Below are positions 20,856 through 32,800 of a DNA stretch of 64,000 nucleotides, piece by piece. This DNA is from Ananas comosus (Eukaryota > Streptophyta > Magnoliopsida > Poales > Bromeliaceae), in contig NC_033640.1 of assembly GCF_001540865.1 (NCBI RefSeq), positions 7,899,506-7,963,505 on the forward strand, written 5' to 3'. The translations under genes were made by a program, and so were the position numbers. Positions within the stretch are counted from its first letter, which is position 1. Every line of letters starts with the position of its first letter. Below the pieces are notes generated by a model, which saw only the letters and a program-made list of their open reading frames with translations, was not told the origin of the DNA and did no database searches.

Positions 20856-21206
20856 ATTATTTAAATATTGAATATTTTGCTAAAAAAATTTAAAATTATA
20901 TTTAATTAACGATTTAGTTTTGATTGGGCGGGTATTAATTTTTTTTAGAAATATTTTATGCTTTTATGACGCATTATTTAAATATTGAATATTTTAGTAA
21001 AGAAATTTAAAATTGTATTTAATTAACTATTTAGTTTTGATTGAGCGGGTATTAATTTTTTTTAGAAATATTCTATGTTTTTATGACGTATTATTTAAAT
21101 ATTGAATATTTTACTAAAAAATTTAAAATTATATTTAATTAACGATTTAGTTTTAATTTTGGGGTATTAAAATTTTTTTAGCAATATTTAACACTTCTTT
21201 GGAATT
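20856..21206. repeat. 117-bp tandem repeat, three units
   Basis: Units begin with ATTATTTAAATATTGAATAT at about 20856, 20973 and 21090, a constant spacing of 117 bp. All contain TTTAATTAACGATTTAGTTT or a close variant. A second block of two diverged units follows at about 21730-21960. Confidence 0.85.
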
Positions 21207-21729
21207 TTAATAATCATCAGAATTAATTAATATCTATATTTGTACAGGAAGATTTATATCATAAATTGATCAAATTATCAAATTCGCGGATATTAAATTT
21301 TGGCCGGGCTTACAAATTTAAAATTAATTTTTGAATATTATGTAATTGACAGGATTTACGATTTGAGAAAAAAAAATATTGAGAAAACACCTTGGATAGA
21401 ATAAAACTTTAATTTTACGTATTACGTGATTAGCGAAGGTATTACGTTAATTGTACGGTATTAGTTAGATAAGACTAATTAGTTTTATGAGTATTTATCA
21501 TGATTGGTGGGCTCTAAATAAAAAAATTTTTGAGAAGCAGGTAGATAGGAGCATAAGGATGATTGTGGTATTTTTGTCAATAAAAATGACAGAATACTTT
21601 ATTTTTATTCATTGGATGAATACAATGCGCGAAATAATTTATATTGGAGAATAAATTAATTATTTGAAGATTTATTTAAATGTATAAGATATATTCTATT
21701 ATTTGAGAACATAGAGAATATTTTAGTGA

Positions 21730-21960
21730 TATTATTTAATATTAAATATTTTGCTTAAAATATTTAAAATTATATTTAATTAAGATTTAGTTTTACGATG
21801 GGCGAGTATTAATTTTTAAAAAAAAATATTCTACTTTTATGACGCATTATTTAAATAATTGAAATAGTTGTAAAATATTTCAAATTATATTTAGATTAAC
21901 ATTTAGTTTTGATTTGAGTATTAAAGTTTTTTGACAATTATTAACGCTTCTATGACTGCG
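21730..21960. repeat. Second block of the 117-bp repeat, two diverged units
   Basis: ATTATTTAA landmarks at about 21730 and 21846 keep a spacing of 116 bp. The block is separated from the first by about 520 bp of AT-rich sequence (21207-21729), in which I see nothing else. Up to 22489 the sequence remains AT-rich without features. Confidence 0.7.
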
Positions 21961-22489
21961 GAAATTTTAATAGCTCATACAATTATTTACTAATCTTATG
22001 TAAGAAAAATCTACTATTATATTAAATTAAAATTATTAAATTCGAGGGTATTAATTTTGGGGCGGTATTACAATTTAAAATTATGTTTGAATACTACGTA
22101 TTGCAGGTATTCGTTGAGAAGAAAAATATTTAGAAAACACGTTGATAGGATCATAAATTTATTTTGTATTAATGATTGATGGCGTAAAAAAAATATATTG
22201 AGAACGGGCGTGACGTAGATAGGAGATAACGGATATGGAGGGTATAATGTCCAAAAGTGAACGATACTTTTATTCAAATTGTTAAAATAGAGATCTAATG
22301 GCAAAAATAATATCTTTATTTGAGATAAATTATTACTTAGTAGATTATTGAAATGATATGTGTTAAAAATACTGGACATGAATATTAGTAAAAACGATAG
22401 AGCATTTTTGAAAGAGAACCCAAAAATTACAAAACTTCGTTTTATAGAGTATATATTATTATATATATTAATATACTAAATATATATAT

Positions 22490-23005
22490 GAGGCTACTAT
22501 GCTATCGGAAGCACGGAGCCTTCCGTGCTTCCAGCTCGTTTTCGATATTGCGACTTTTGAATCGTCGATTGGCTCCATTAAACTTGATCTAGAGTATTTG
22601 GAGTACCTAGAAAATAAATTTTATTATTTTTCAATATCATTTGCCTAGTGATCCAAAAGGCTCAAAATCAACAAATTTCAATGGCTGTAGTGAGCCGTTT
22701 GTAAGTTTAACGGTGTAGAAATATTCAAATCATGTGAAATTTTGATAGAAAATTTTTTATACTATATAAAACAAGATCAATATGTTTAATTTAAAATTTT
22801 AATGTCATATTATTACATTTTGTAAGATTTTTATTTTCAGCCGTTGATTTTGAGCCCTTTCGTTTATTAGGCAAATGATATCGTAAAATCATAAAATTTA
22901 TTTTCTAGATACTTCAAATACTCTGGATCAAGTTTAACGGAGCCGATCGACGATTCGAAAGTCGCAACATCGAAAACTCCGTGCTTCCGATAGCATAGTA
23001 GCCTC
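22490..23005. mobile_element. (TA)n-bounded foldback element, long type, L3 (best preserved)
   Basis: The ends GAGGCTACTATGCTATCGG and, inverted, GAGGCTACTATGCTATCGG are identical. The arms run about 200 bp inward: TTTTCGATATTGCGACTTTT, CCTAGAAAATAAATTTTA and CATTTGCCTAGTGATC each have their complement in the right arm. The centre is AT-rich. TA-rich tracts flank both sides (about 22450-22489 and 23009-23029). It has no open frame. Confidence 0.85.
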
Positions 23006-23032
23006 ACTCTATATATATATATATATATAATT

Positions 23033-23627
23033 AGGCTGGAATATTATTAATAGTAAAACGCTCTTTTTACTATCAAGTTTTTAACCGTTGGATGAAAAAT
23101 TGTAGGGTCAGGATGATATTAGTCGGTTAGAGTTGAGTTGTCGCTATTGTTTGGTTAGGGGTTAGGGGGTGGAATAACCCCTAACCCCTATTTTATTTCC
23201 AAATACTTCTAAAAATGGGTGGGGACCGTGGGGTTAGCTAACCCCACCTCAAATTGGTTATCCCGAGTTAGCTAACCCCACCTAACCCAACCAAACCCCA
23301 AACAAACACTATTTTCTATTCATAATAACCCACTATTCTTCTTATCCCACCTATTCCAACCAAATACTATTTTTCACTATCCTGGACTAACTCCAATCCC
23401 CAACCAAACACAAAAATACTCTAACCCCACCTTAACCCTAAACTGAACCCTATCCTTGGTATAACTAGTTTTTCCTTAACCCTGAACCAAACGGTAGATT
23501 AGGGTTGAGTGGTCCCCACTTGGTTATAGTATTTAATCCAATGGTTAGAAATAATGAAAAGAATTGATCCAAAGGTTAAAAAACTGATAGCAACAATAGA
23601 ATTTTGCTACTAATAGTAGCCCAGTCC

Positions 23628-23628
<1 letters not shown>
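23033..23628. mobile_element. (TA)n-bounded foldback element, short type, S1, with a nested MITE
   Basis: The left end AGGCTGGAATATTATTAATAG pairs with the right end CTACTAATAGTAGCCCAGTCC. The outer halves belong to the short family, with a natural length of about 230-250 bp. The middle is interrupted at 23144-23497 by another element. (TA)n lies on both sides. Confidence 0.7.
23144..23497. mobile_element. MITE with TTTGGTT ends, nested in S1
   Basis: The ends CTATTGTTTGGTTAGGGGTTA and, inverted, CTACCGTTTGGTTCAGGGTTA match. The interior is rich in TAACCCC and its complement. A relative with a visible target duplication is at 53101-53463. I could not confirm a duplication for this copy. Confidence 0.65.
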
Positions 23629-23658
<30 letters not shown>

Positions 23659-23661
<3 letters not shown>

Positions 23662-23887
23662 CTATGCTGGAATACTATCAATAGCACCAAGCTTTTGGTA
23701 CTATCTGGTTTTCGGCCCTTGGATTAAAAAACGTACGTTTAGAATGATGTCGGCCCCCTCGGTTAAGTGAGTTATTGATTTAATAGTATAATCTAACGGT
23801 TGAAAATAATTAAAAGGTTAAATCTAACGGCAGAAAACTTGATAGCACCAATTGCTTGGTGCTATCAATAGTATCTCAGCCGAACTC
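23659..23887. mobile_element. (TA)n-bounded foldback element, short type, S2
   Basis: The left end GCTGGAATACTATCAATAGC is the inverse of the right end GCTATCAATAGTATCTCAGC, apart from one base. Just inside, CACCAAGCTTTTGGT and its counterpart CACCAATTGCTTGGTGC can each form their own small hairpin. (TA)n lies on both sides. Confidence 0.78.
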
Positions 23888-23903
23888 TATATATAGATAT
23901 ATA

Positions 23904-24441
23904 TAGTAGGACTGCTGTGCTCTTAGGAACACGGAAGTCTCCATGCTCCTGAGCCGTTTTCGATGATGGAATTTCCGAACCAACGATCGGTCAGTTAGAC
24001 TTGATCTAGCGCATTTGAAGTTTCTAGAAAATATTTTTTGCAATTTTTCGATATCATTTACCTAGTGATCAAAAGAGTTTAAAATCAATAACTTTTAATA
24101 ATTGATGTTTGCCGTTTTCAATTTTAACGGTATAGAAGTGTTCAAATCAGATAAAATTTTGATACAAAATTCTTTATACTATCTACAACAGGATCAATAT
24201 CTCTAATTGAAAATTTTAGTACTATATCACCACTTTTTATAGAATTTTTATTTTTAGTCGGTGATGTTAAATCCTTTTGATTGCTAGCTAAATGATATCG
24301 AAAAGCCATAAAAATTATTTTCTAGAAACTTCAAATACGTCAGATCAAGTTTAACGGAGCAGATAGTCGATTCGAAAATTCCATCATAAAAAAGGCTGAG
24401 TACGAAGACCTTCATGCTCCTAAGAGCACAGTAATCCTGCT
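23904..24441. mobile_element. (TA)n-bounded foldback element, long type, L4
   Basis: It starts AGTAGGACTGCTGTGCTCTTAG and ends, inverted, GCAGGATTACTGTGCTCTTAG. The arms share CGATGATGGAATTTCC and TCTAGAAAATA with other long copies. The left flank is (TA)n; the right flank is (CT)n then TATATTATTATATA. It is the fourth element in a chain that starts at 22490. Confidence 0.78.
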
Positions 24442-24778
24442 CTCTCTCTCTGTATATTATTATATAGTAGTATTAAATTTGAGATAGTTTTATAGGATTT
24501 TTGTAGTTAAGAAGAAGAATTCATTGCAGCTTTATTTTGAGGTGACCACTAACCTGGTCCTGGTTGGTACAACTTACTGAATGCAAAGGTTACAATACAT
24601 GTCCAATAAATTAAGGATTAATTGCACTACTGGTTTCCTTGATTTTAAGGAGTAGACCATGTTAGCATCAGTAAATGGTATCTCTCTATAGGAGACGGCT
24701 CTTTATGTAGCAGTGACACTATGTCACTGTGTCTCACTCTCAAGCAAATCAAATATCTTTTCTGAAAAAAACAGTATA

Positions 24779-25166
24779 ATAATTTTTTGTTAAAAAAAAT
24801 TAAAATATTATTCATGTAATTTTTGTGCTTTCTCATTTTAGTATCATATGGTTTAAAATACCTCACTTCAGTACTCCATGATTTTATTTTTTTTCTTTCC
24901 ATCAGCGCCTCCATTAAATCATATATAAAAACTTTAAATATCTCACATATGGTTTATTGAACATTCACTTGAATACCGTGCGGCTTACCGTATTTTTACT
25001 TTAGTATTTTATGGTTTTAATTTTATCACTGTATAACGGAAAAACTAATGGAGGGATAACGGAAAGAGAAAAATGAAACCACGGGATACTAAAGTGATAT
25101 TTTTTAAACCACAAAGTACTAATTAAAGTGAGAAAATATGAAACCACAACAGTGGTACACGAAGCT
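24779..25166. mobile_element. Mutator-like MITE, copy C, degenerate
   Basis: It keeps the inner phrases of the family on both arms (CTTTCTCATTTTAGTATC, GGTTTAAA; then GAAACCACGGGATACTAAAG, AAAGTGAGAAAATATGAAAC) in inverted order. The outermost ends and a target duplication are no longer recognisable. The 300 bp before it (24470-24778) show nothing I can identify. Confidence 0.6.
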
Positions 25167-25217
25167 AATTAGTTGGAAATATAAATAATGTGGTGCCACA
25201 GGGGTAGATAACTTTCT

Positions 25218-25609
25218 GGGTTAATTTCATACAAATCCTTGTATATAGTGAATGGCAAATATATCCTTACAAAGTTCAACTTTCATATATTGTCTCTATA
25301 AAAATTCTGATATTTTCAAATACGTCCCTGCCGTTAGAACCTGTTAGAAAACTTTAGTTAATTATAGGTTAAATACTTAACTCTGGTTAATTTTTAATTT
25401 TTTTACTTTTTTATATTATGCTGTTATGGCTTTTGGATAGATATATTTGTGAAGACAAATTGAAAATATAAACGGTTCTCTAACGATAACAAACCAGAGG
25501 AAAATATTTGAAAATATTAGGATTTTTACAGGAACAATATATGAAAGTTGAATTTTATAAAAATATATTTGTCATTCACTATATTTATAGTCCTGTATGA
25601 AATTAACTC
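25218..25609. mobile_element. Mutator-like MITE of a second family
   Basis: The ends GGGTTAATTTCATAC and, inverted, GAGTTAATTTCATAC open into arms of about 100 bp; ATATAGTGAATG and CATTCACTATAT, among others, pair. The flanks are TAACTTTCT (25209-25217) and TAACTTTTT (25610-25618), a 9-bp duplication with one mismatch. No coding capacity. Confidence 0.78.
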
Positions 25610-25820
25610 TAACTTTTTCATTTCTCTCTGTTGTGAGTTCCTACCTTGCCTTCTATTTCTCCTTATCTACCTTTTCTGCTCTCTTAATGGTCGATCTAAT
25701 GCCCTCGCTCTCTTCTCGTGCTTCTGCGTACAAGAGATGCTTCTGCGTACAAGAGACATCCATTGATCTCCCTGTAGTCACCACCAACCGCCTTCCTTGC
25801 CTGCCTACGCTGCGATGCTT

Positions 25821-25991
25821 ATTTTTTTTTTATTTTTTTTTTTAAGGGAGAAATGTAGCATACTATCTGCTCCATTTATATTTTTAGAAATAAACTTAGC
25901 TGGAAATATAAATCAATTAGAATTCGAATTTAGAAGCTTGAATACCAATTATCAAATTTTTTATCACTTGTGTTAGGAATAATTGGTTACT
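25821..25991 (-). mobile_element. tRNA-derived SINE, copy c
   Basis: A diverged copy on the minus strand with box B AATTCGAATTC and body AAGTTTATTTCT. It is bracketed by CTGCGATGCTT (25810-25820) and CTGCAATGCTT (25992-26002), an 11-bp duplication with one mismatch. The box-A region has decayed (ACAAGTGATAAAAAATT), so this is an old copy. Confidence 0.78.
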
Positions 25992-26141
25992 CTGCAATGC
26001 TTGTTAAGTCATCCTTGGTGATAGACTCTCTGCTAGTATCGTCCTTGACGTTGTTTTCTACTCCGCACTCCTCTCTGTCCTTGTCCGCTGCTGTTGGTAT
26101 CTCGCACCCTCTTCCTTTTCTCACACATGCGCCTCTTTCTC

Positions 26142-26317
26142 TTTTTTTTTTTCTTTTTTTTTATTTGAGAGATAGATAGCACGCTACCCGCTTCGTTTAT
26201 TTTATTTAAAAATAAACTTAGCTGGAAATGTAAATCAACTAGGATTCGAACTCAGGACCTCGAGTACCAACTACCAAGCTTTTTGCCACTTGCGCTAGGG
26301 CCTAGGGATGGTCGGTC
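26142..26317 (-). mobile_element. tRNA-derived SINE, copy d
   Basis: A nearly complete copy on the minus strand: head GACCGACCATCCCTAGG, box A GCGCAAGTGGCAAAAAG, box B GTTCGAATCC, body AAGTTTATTTTT and tail GCGGGTAGCGTGCTATCTAT before poly(A). I could not find a clear target duplication. Confidence 0.78.
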
Positions 26318-26635
26318 TCTCGCATCATTACTAAGAAGCTAATTTCGGGAATTTACAACAGCATCTACCTGGTGATTAATTGTCACAAATTCAGCTGATA
26401 TTAACCACTAAAAATATCAATTGTAAGATCAATTGAATAGTAAAGTTAAATTATGTTACATCACCTTTTTAAATAGTTCATTTTAAAATTCAAATAATTT
26501 TAGTTCTATGCTTTTTTTTATTTTCTTTTTTTTTGAAATTTGGTTTACACGAATATATATGTTGTCCGGAGTTTAGATACTAATTGAATCTGGATGTAGT
26601 AAATAGTAATATTCAGTATTCCTAATAATTATTCC

Positions 26636-27177
26636 AGTAGGTCTTATGCACTATTAGGGTAAGGAGACTTTTATGCTCCTAAGCCATTTTCGATGATAGA
26701 GCTTCTAAATCGACAATTGGTTCTGTTAAACTTGATTTAGCGTATTTGAAGTATCTAGAAAATAAATTTTACGATTTTTTAATATTATTTACCTAGCAAT
26801 CGAAAGAGTTCAAAATCAACGGCTGAAAATAAAAATCTCGCAAAAAGTAATGATATAGCACTAAAATTTTTTATCAGAGATATTGATCTTTCAGTAAATA
26901 ATATAAAAATTTTTTTATCAAAATTTCATCTGATTTGAATACTTTCTCACCATAAAACTTACGAACGGCATACATCAACCATTAAAAATTGTTGATTTTG
27001 AATCATTTCGATTCTTAGGTAAATGATAATCGAAAATCTACAAAAATTATTGTTTAAATATTTCAAATACGCTAAATCAAGTCTAATGGAGCTAATCATC
27101 GATTCGAAAGTACCATCATCGAAAACGGTTTAGGAGCACGAAAACCTCCGTGTTCCTAACAGCACACAAGTCCTACT
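26636..27177. mobile_element. Foldback element, long type, L5
   Basis: The ends AGTAGGTCTTATGCACTATTAG and, inverted, AGTAGGACTTGTGTGCTGTTAG match, and the arms carry the family motifs (TTTTCGATGATAGAGCTTC, GATTCGAAAGTACCATCATC). Unlike most copies its flanks are only AT-rich, not clear (TA)n. Confidence 0.7.
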
Positions 27178-29057
27178 CTAATTGTTCAATCTAGTTTTGA
27201 CCCGAATTTTTGCCGCCCCTAATTTAACCTAAAAGGCTTATATTCTCAGAGGCCATCTAAATATTGGCCCATGTAAAATAGTACAGTAAAATTGGATTGG
27301 GCCCACTCATCTCGTCAAAGGTTCGGTATGGGCTCGACCCAATTTTGTCCTTATAGATGGGGTATTTTTGCATTTTTGTCATGTCGCTAATACAACAATT
27401 TAAGCACCGTGGTGCAGAATAATGCCGAAAAATTATCGATACAATACGGTAAGATACGTGTAGTTTTGTGTCGATATGTGTTGGTCGCAAAATATCTGTA
27501 TGCCGACACACTATGATATGAAATATTTATTTTTTTAGCACCGACAAATTATAATTGCTTAGTATATATCTTTATTAAATCTTTTGTATTTTATAATTTA
27601 ATATTTATTCTACTTGTTTTAACTAGACTTGTACTTAGGCTCTGTTTGGCTCAATGGATGGTAGGTCGTAGTTTTTAACTACAACTACGATCCTTATCCC
27701 TCAACATTAAGTTATCCATTCGATCCATGTATCAGTTTTATTTCTATCCAAGGTTATAATTTTTTTCTAGATTTTTTTTTGAATACAGTATTCGATAAAC
27801 ACCCAACGAATTCTTAGATAGAGATAAAATTAACATGTGGTAGTGGATTAGAGGTTCTCCAATAAGGCGTCTTTTAATGAACTCCCCGTTGAAATTTTGT
27901 CCCCCGACTTTTCTGTTTGTGTGGGAATCATAAATTTTAATCATGCTACTATCATACTGGCAATTTATCACCACTTAATAAATATAAATTGTACCGTAAA
28001 ACTTTATTATGATAATCTAGAAAGTTCGGATCGAAAATTATAATCCATTATAATTTGAATAATTTGATGAATTTTAGAAATATATATATAATTACTAAAA
28101 TTGAAAGTTTGTGCACCTATTTGCAAGAGAACTAAAGTTTAGAAGGGTTTCTATATATTGAATGTTAAAAAAATAATATTCACTGAAATTTTAGAGGTGA
28201 TTTTATTTCTATTAAAAAAAATAGTTTGCTATTTTTTTTTCTCTCTTAAAAAAAGCCTCATGTGACGATAATTGGACGGTTCAGATCACGCCCTAAATCC
28301 ATCCTCGCCGTTTATCAGTCGGGGCGTGGGCCAAATCCCACAGGGAATCAAGAGATTGTTGCGTGCACCCGGTCCACCGTGCACCGTACTCCAAAATACC
28401 TACCTACAAAACCCAAATTCAATTTTACATCTATTTTTATAATTTAAAATAATTCAAAATAAAAGAAAATAAAACTTTAGTGGCTCATTTCTAATAAATT
28501 ATGCCTAAATAATAAATTTTCGAAAGTTATAATTTTTCATAAACGAGACCCCCTGGGTATTTTAGGTTATCACTTTTCTCGAGAATTAAAATACTAATTT
28601 TTTAATCGATTTATTGGAATCATTGACTAATATGATTTTAACTAATTTGAAAGGATCTGATGAAATTTCTTATAATATAAATATTTTTCATCCAATTCTC
28701 ATAATTTACTGTCAGATCATTTGAAAATCTATTGGTATAATTACATAGAATAAAATTTATGAACTCTAATTATTTTTTTCAAATAAAAAAATTTATATTT
28801 CTAAATAAATACTACCCCTAATTTGATTGAATTTTAGTTAAATTTGATTCCAAATGAATTCAAAAGTATATGTACCAAATCTAAATATAATAGAAAGTAA
28901 AATTTACATAATTGTATAACATCATCAGCATGTTTCCATGTAAATTCTTTGAGATTTATTTTAATTTAAAATTTAAAATTATATTTTATGGAGCTACGAT
29001 ATCCGTCTACATATATTTAGCTAGATTTTATATTAACAAGGTAAGCCACTAAGTATT
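27178..29057. other. Intergenic, AT-rich, nothing firm
   Basis: Around 27640 the phrase AGGCTCTGTTTGGCTCAATGG looks like one end of a hAT- or PIF-type MITE, but the other end was not found. The remainder is AT-rich without long open frames. Confidence 0.4.
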
Positions 29058-29066
29058 AGTTGCGGT

Positions 29067-29512
29067 TAGGGATGTCAATAGGTCGGATTTGAGGTAGATT
29101 TTTAAAAATTCGAATCCAAACCGGACTCCAAATCCGAATCCGAACCCGACAGATTTTAAAAATTCATATCCAAATCCGAACCCGACGAAAAATTCGAAAC
29201 CCGAACTCGAACCCGAAGCAATTATTTCTCTTTTTAATATTTCAAACTATATTACATTAAATATAAATTTTTTAAAATACAAATTCAAATATAATACTAT
29301 ATTTGTATATACATGTTATATATAATGTAAAATAAATTCGGGTTTGGGTAGGATACGGTCAAAATTCATATCCTAATCTATATCCGTCGGATTTTTATTT
29401 TTGATATCCATATCCGAATCATAGCTGTTGAGCATCGGATAAATTCGCTCCGTTCGGGTTCGGGTTTGGATTCTTATAAAATTTCAGACATGCATACCCA
29501 TTGACATCTCTA
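29067..29512. mobile_element. hAT-like MITE (TAGGGATGTCAAT ends)
   Basis: The ends TAGGGATGTCAATAGGT and, inverted, TAGAGATGTCAATGGGT bracket a body full of AATCCGAATCCGAACCCGA. The flanking duplication is GTTGCGGT at 29059-29066 and 29513-29520. It could be counted as 9 bp (AGTTGCGGT) if the border is shifted by one. It lies 300 bp upstream of the UBP23 start codon. A degenerate relative is at 55066-55500. Confidence 0.75.
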
Positions 29513-29520
29513 GTTGCGGT

Positions 29521-29809
29521 GCGTGTATATCGGTACACCAGGTCCAGGGGATAATTTGGCGAGGGTATAGGGTTTATATCCACACCCTCCTCCCAAAAAT
29601 CTCCTTCTCTTCCGGCCAATTAAGAGAGGGCGAGAGAGAGCGAGAGAGCGACGGATCGAAACGCGCAAAACGTCCTGCTCGACAAAATCGGCGCCCAAAA
29701 AACCCTCTCTCTCTCTCCATCTCCCCCGACCCCTCTCCCCCATTCCCCGATCCGCAAACCCTAACCCAAAACCCTAAACCTCTCTTCGATCCCCCGCTTC
29801 TCGGCGCCC
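29521..29809 (+). promoter_or_regulatory. Promoter-proximal region and 5' leader of the UBP23 gene
   Basis: This short interval between a MITE and the start codon holds a CT-rich leader (CCCTCTCTCTCTCTCC near 29703) and tandem AACCCTAA motifs at 29757-29777, common in 5' regions of plant housekeeping genes. The transcription start was not determined. Confidence 0.45.
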
Positions 29810-32800
29810 ATGGCGGAGGATTCCTCCGCCGCTGACGCCGCCGTCGTCGCCGCACCCGCTCCCACGGTGGAGTCGCTATTCGGTAGGAGGATCGAGTTCC
29901 ACCCCGCGCGGAAGCCCTCTTCCGCCACCGCCGCCGCCGCGTCGGGCGCGATTGGCGGCGGCGGATTTCGCCTCGAAACTCTAAACCCCGGCGCCGATCA
30001 GCGCCGGGGGCCGGCGGGGCCTGCAGGGCCTGCGGGTGCGCCGGCCACTGCGGCGGGGAAGAGATCGGAGGGCGGGGAGTTCTACGAGCATGGGTTGGAT
30101 CCGGAGCTCGGCTTCAGGATCACCTTCCGGAGAATCGTGAGTAGGGGGCTTTTCGGCTCTTCGTAATATTCGTTGGGATTTTGTGCCTCGATTTGTTCGA
30201 TCGCTTCGTTTGCATGTTTAGATTGGTATAAAACATGGTTTTGATGCTTCAATTTTCACCAAATTTAGGGCTTCGGCGCTGATTCATGTGGTCTCTTATT
30301 GATATCTATTTGGCATGTAGCTAGGCCCTGTTTGGCCTTGCTGTAGGGTATCGTGCTGTTTGGTGAACTGCTGTATGAGTTGTGCTATTACGAGAAGCAC
30401 TATATGAAAACCTTCAACAGCTTCTTTCTACAGCACAGTCAGAATTATCAGATCGGAGCTTCTGCTTTTGAGGACCCAACTCTTATTCTTTATGTGCTTT
30501 CTTCTGCAGTAGATGCTCTTTCTATGTCTTTTTTTTTTTTGTTTAGTGAATGCTTTACTAGAAACTACTGCTGTTGAAAGAAGTAAAAGTGGTCCAAAGA
30601 GGCCTTAAATCTGGAATGTTCGTTTTCCTAGCTAAATTGGAAAAGGTTCGGCATCTTACAGGGTGCTGGTTTGGCGAATCTTGGTAATACTTGTTTTCTG
30701 AATTCAGTTCTCCAATGCCTGACATACACGGAGCCTTTTGCAGCATACTTGCAGAGCGGCAAGCACAAGTCGTCATGTAAGTTTGTGTAGATGTATATGT
30801 GATTCTGTTGATTACCCTTCGATTTTGTTTGAAATATCTCTTCTGATATTTAACCACATCTTTTTCCATCCAATGGAACTATTTATATTTGCATGTGGAG
30901 CATATCATTCTACTTAACTTTTGTGTGCTTGCTGACATTGAATGGAAGTCATAAAATAGGCTTCCCTTACTATAGCGCTTTTCATTTTCACATGTTATGG
31001 ATCGTCAACTTGACTTCACATCATCTTTTATAGGCCGTACTGCTGGCTTCTGTGCAATGTGTGCTCTTCAGAATCATGTTATGCATGCTCTACAATCTAC
31101 CGGGAAGATATTGTCACCATCTCATCTTGTCAAGAACTTGCGATGTAAACTTGTGTCCTGGATTCCATCTCCCTCCCAAAAAAAACTTTTTGAATGATTA
31201 GATCCACTTATATTTCTGTACTGCTTGCTGTTGATTTACTCTACTTAAGAATTGCAACCTTTTGACTATACTTTCAGGCATATCTCGCAATTTTCGGAAT
31301 TTCAGACAGGAAGATGCTCATGAGTACATGATTAACTTGCTTGAGTCAATGCATAAATGTTGTTTACCTTCTGGTGTCCCAAGTGAGTCTCCTAGTGCAT
31401 ATGAGAGAAGTTTAGTTTACAAGATTTTTGGCGGTCGTCTTAGAAGCCAGGTGCCTTAGGTTTTTTTTCTTTTTTATTTGGAAATGTATTATAGAGGAAA
31501 GAGGCCATCTTTGTAATCTGTTTTGACTTATCTGTATTTGTGCTGCAGGTAAAATGTATGCAGTGTTCCTATTGTTCGAATACGTTTGATCCATTCTTGG
31601 ATTTGAGTCTGGAAATTGCGAAAGCTGATTCTCTACATAAAGCACTTAAACATTTCACTGGGCTGGAGCAACTTGACGGTGGGGAGAGGCAATATCAGTG
31701 TCAGCGGTGCAAACAGAAAGTTAGGGCTTATAAACAGCTTACGATTAATAAGGCTCCGTTTGTGCTCACCATTCATCTCAAGCGTTTTGATTCTCATATT
31801 GCTGGTCAAAAGATTGACAGAAAAGTGGAGTTTGAACCCAGGATCGACTTGAAACCATTTGTTAGCGATCCCAATGTGAGTAAGCATGTGTAATGTTGGG
31901 TTTGCTTCAGCTGCTCTTTCATTTGCCTTTCTTGCTTCTATAATCTTCAGTAATCTTTGCAGGAGGGAGACTTGAAATATACCCTTTATGGTGTCCTAGT
32001 TCATGCTGGTTGGAATACCCACTCTGGTCATTATTATTGTTTCGTACGCACATCAAGTGGCATGTGGCATTCTCTTGATGATAATCAGGTTAAGTTTGAG
32101 GACATTTTGTAAGCCTACGATTCCTTAATATTGAATTTTGATTGCTATTTACTTTGATATCTTACCGGTATATCATGCTAACAACTCTGTGATTCAATCA
32201 GCAGGCATATGCATATATATATATGTATGTTCCTGCTAATCTACACGTTGGCAGTGATGTCCTATTTTCTAAGATTAGAGTTTATATCCTTCCTTGTAAC
32301 TTAAATAGCAAATATACTTGGAAAGTACTGGTAGAGGAGTTACTGATGGTCCATTTAGTTGTCTGAAATGTATAAAATGTGATCCTTTCCAAGTAGGTGC
32401 ATAATGGATCTTAAGCGCAAAAAGGAGGACAATGAATTAAAGGGAAATGAGAAATTTTCAAGTTATGAAAGTTGCCAACTAGGTTTTTGTGCTGACTTTT
32501 CTTTAAAACATTCAAATATAGGTACACCAAGTCAGTGAGAAGACTGTATTGTCTCAAAAAGCCTATATGCTATTCTATGTACGTGATAGAAGTTTGATCG
32601 TGAANNNNNNNNNNNNNNNNNNNNNNNNNNNNNNNNNNNNNNNNNNNNNNNNNNNNNNNNNNNNNNNNNNNNNNNNNNNNNNNNNNNNNNNNNNNNNNNN
32701 NNNNNNNNNNNNNNNNNNNNNNNNNNNNNNNNNNNNNNNNNNNNNNNNNNNNNNNNNNNNNNNNNNNNNNNNNNNNNNNNNNNNNNNNNNNNNNNNNNNN

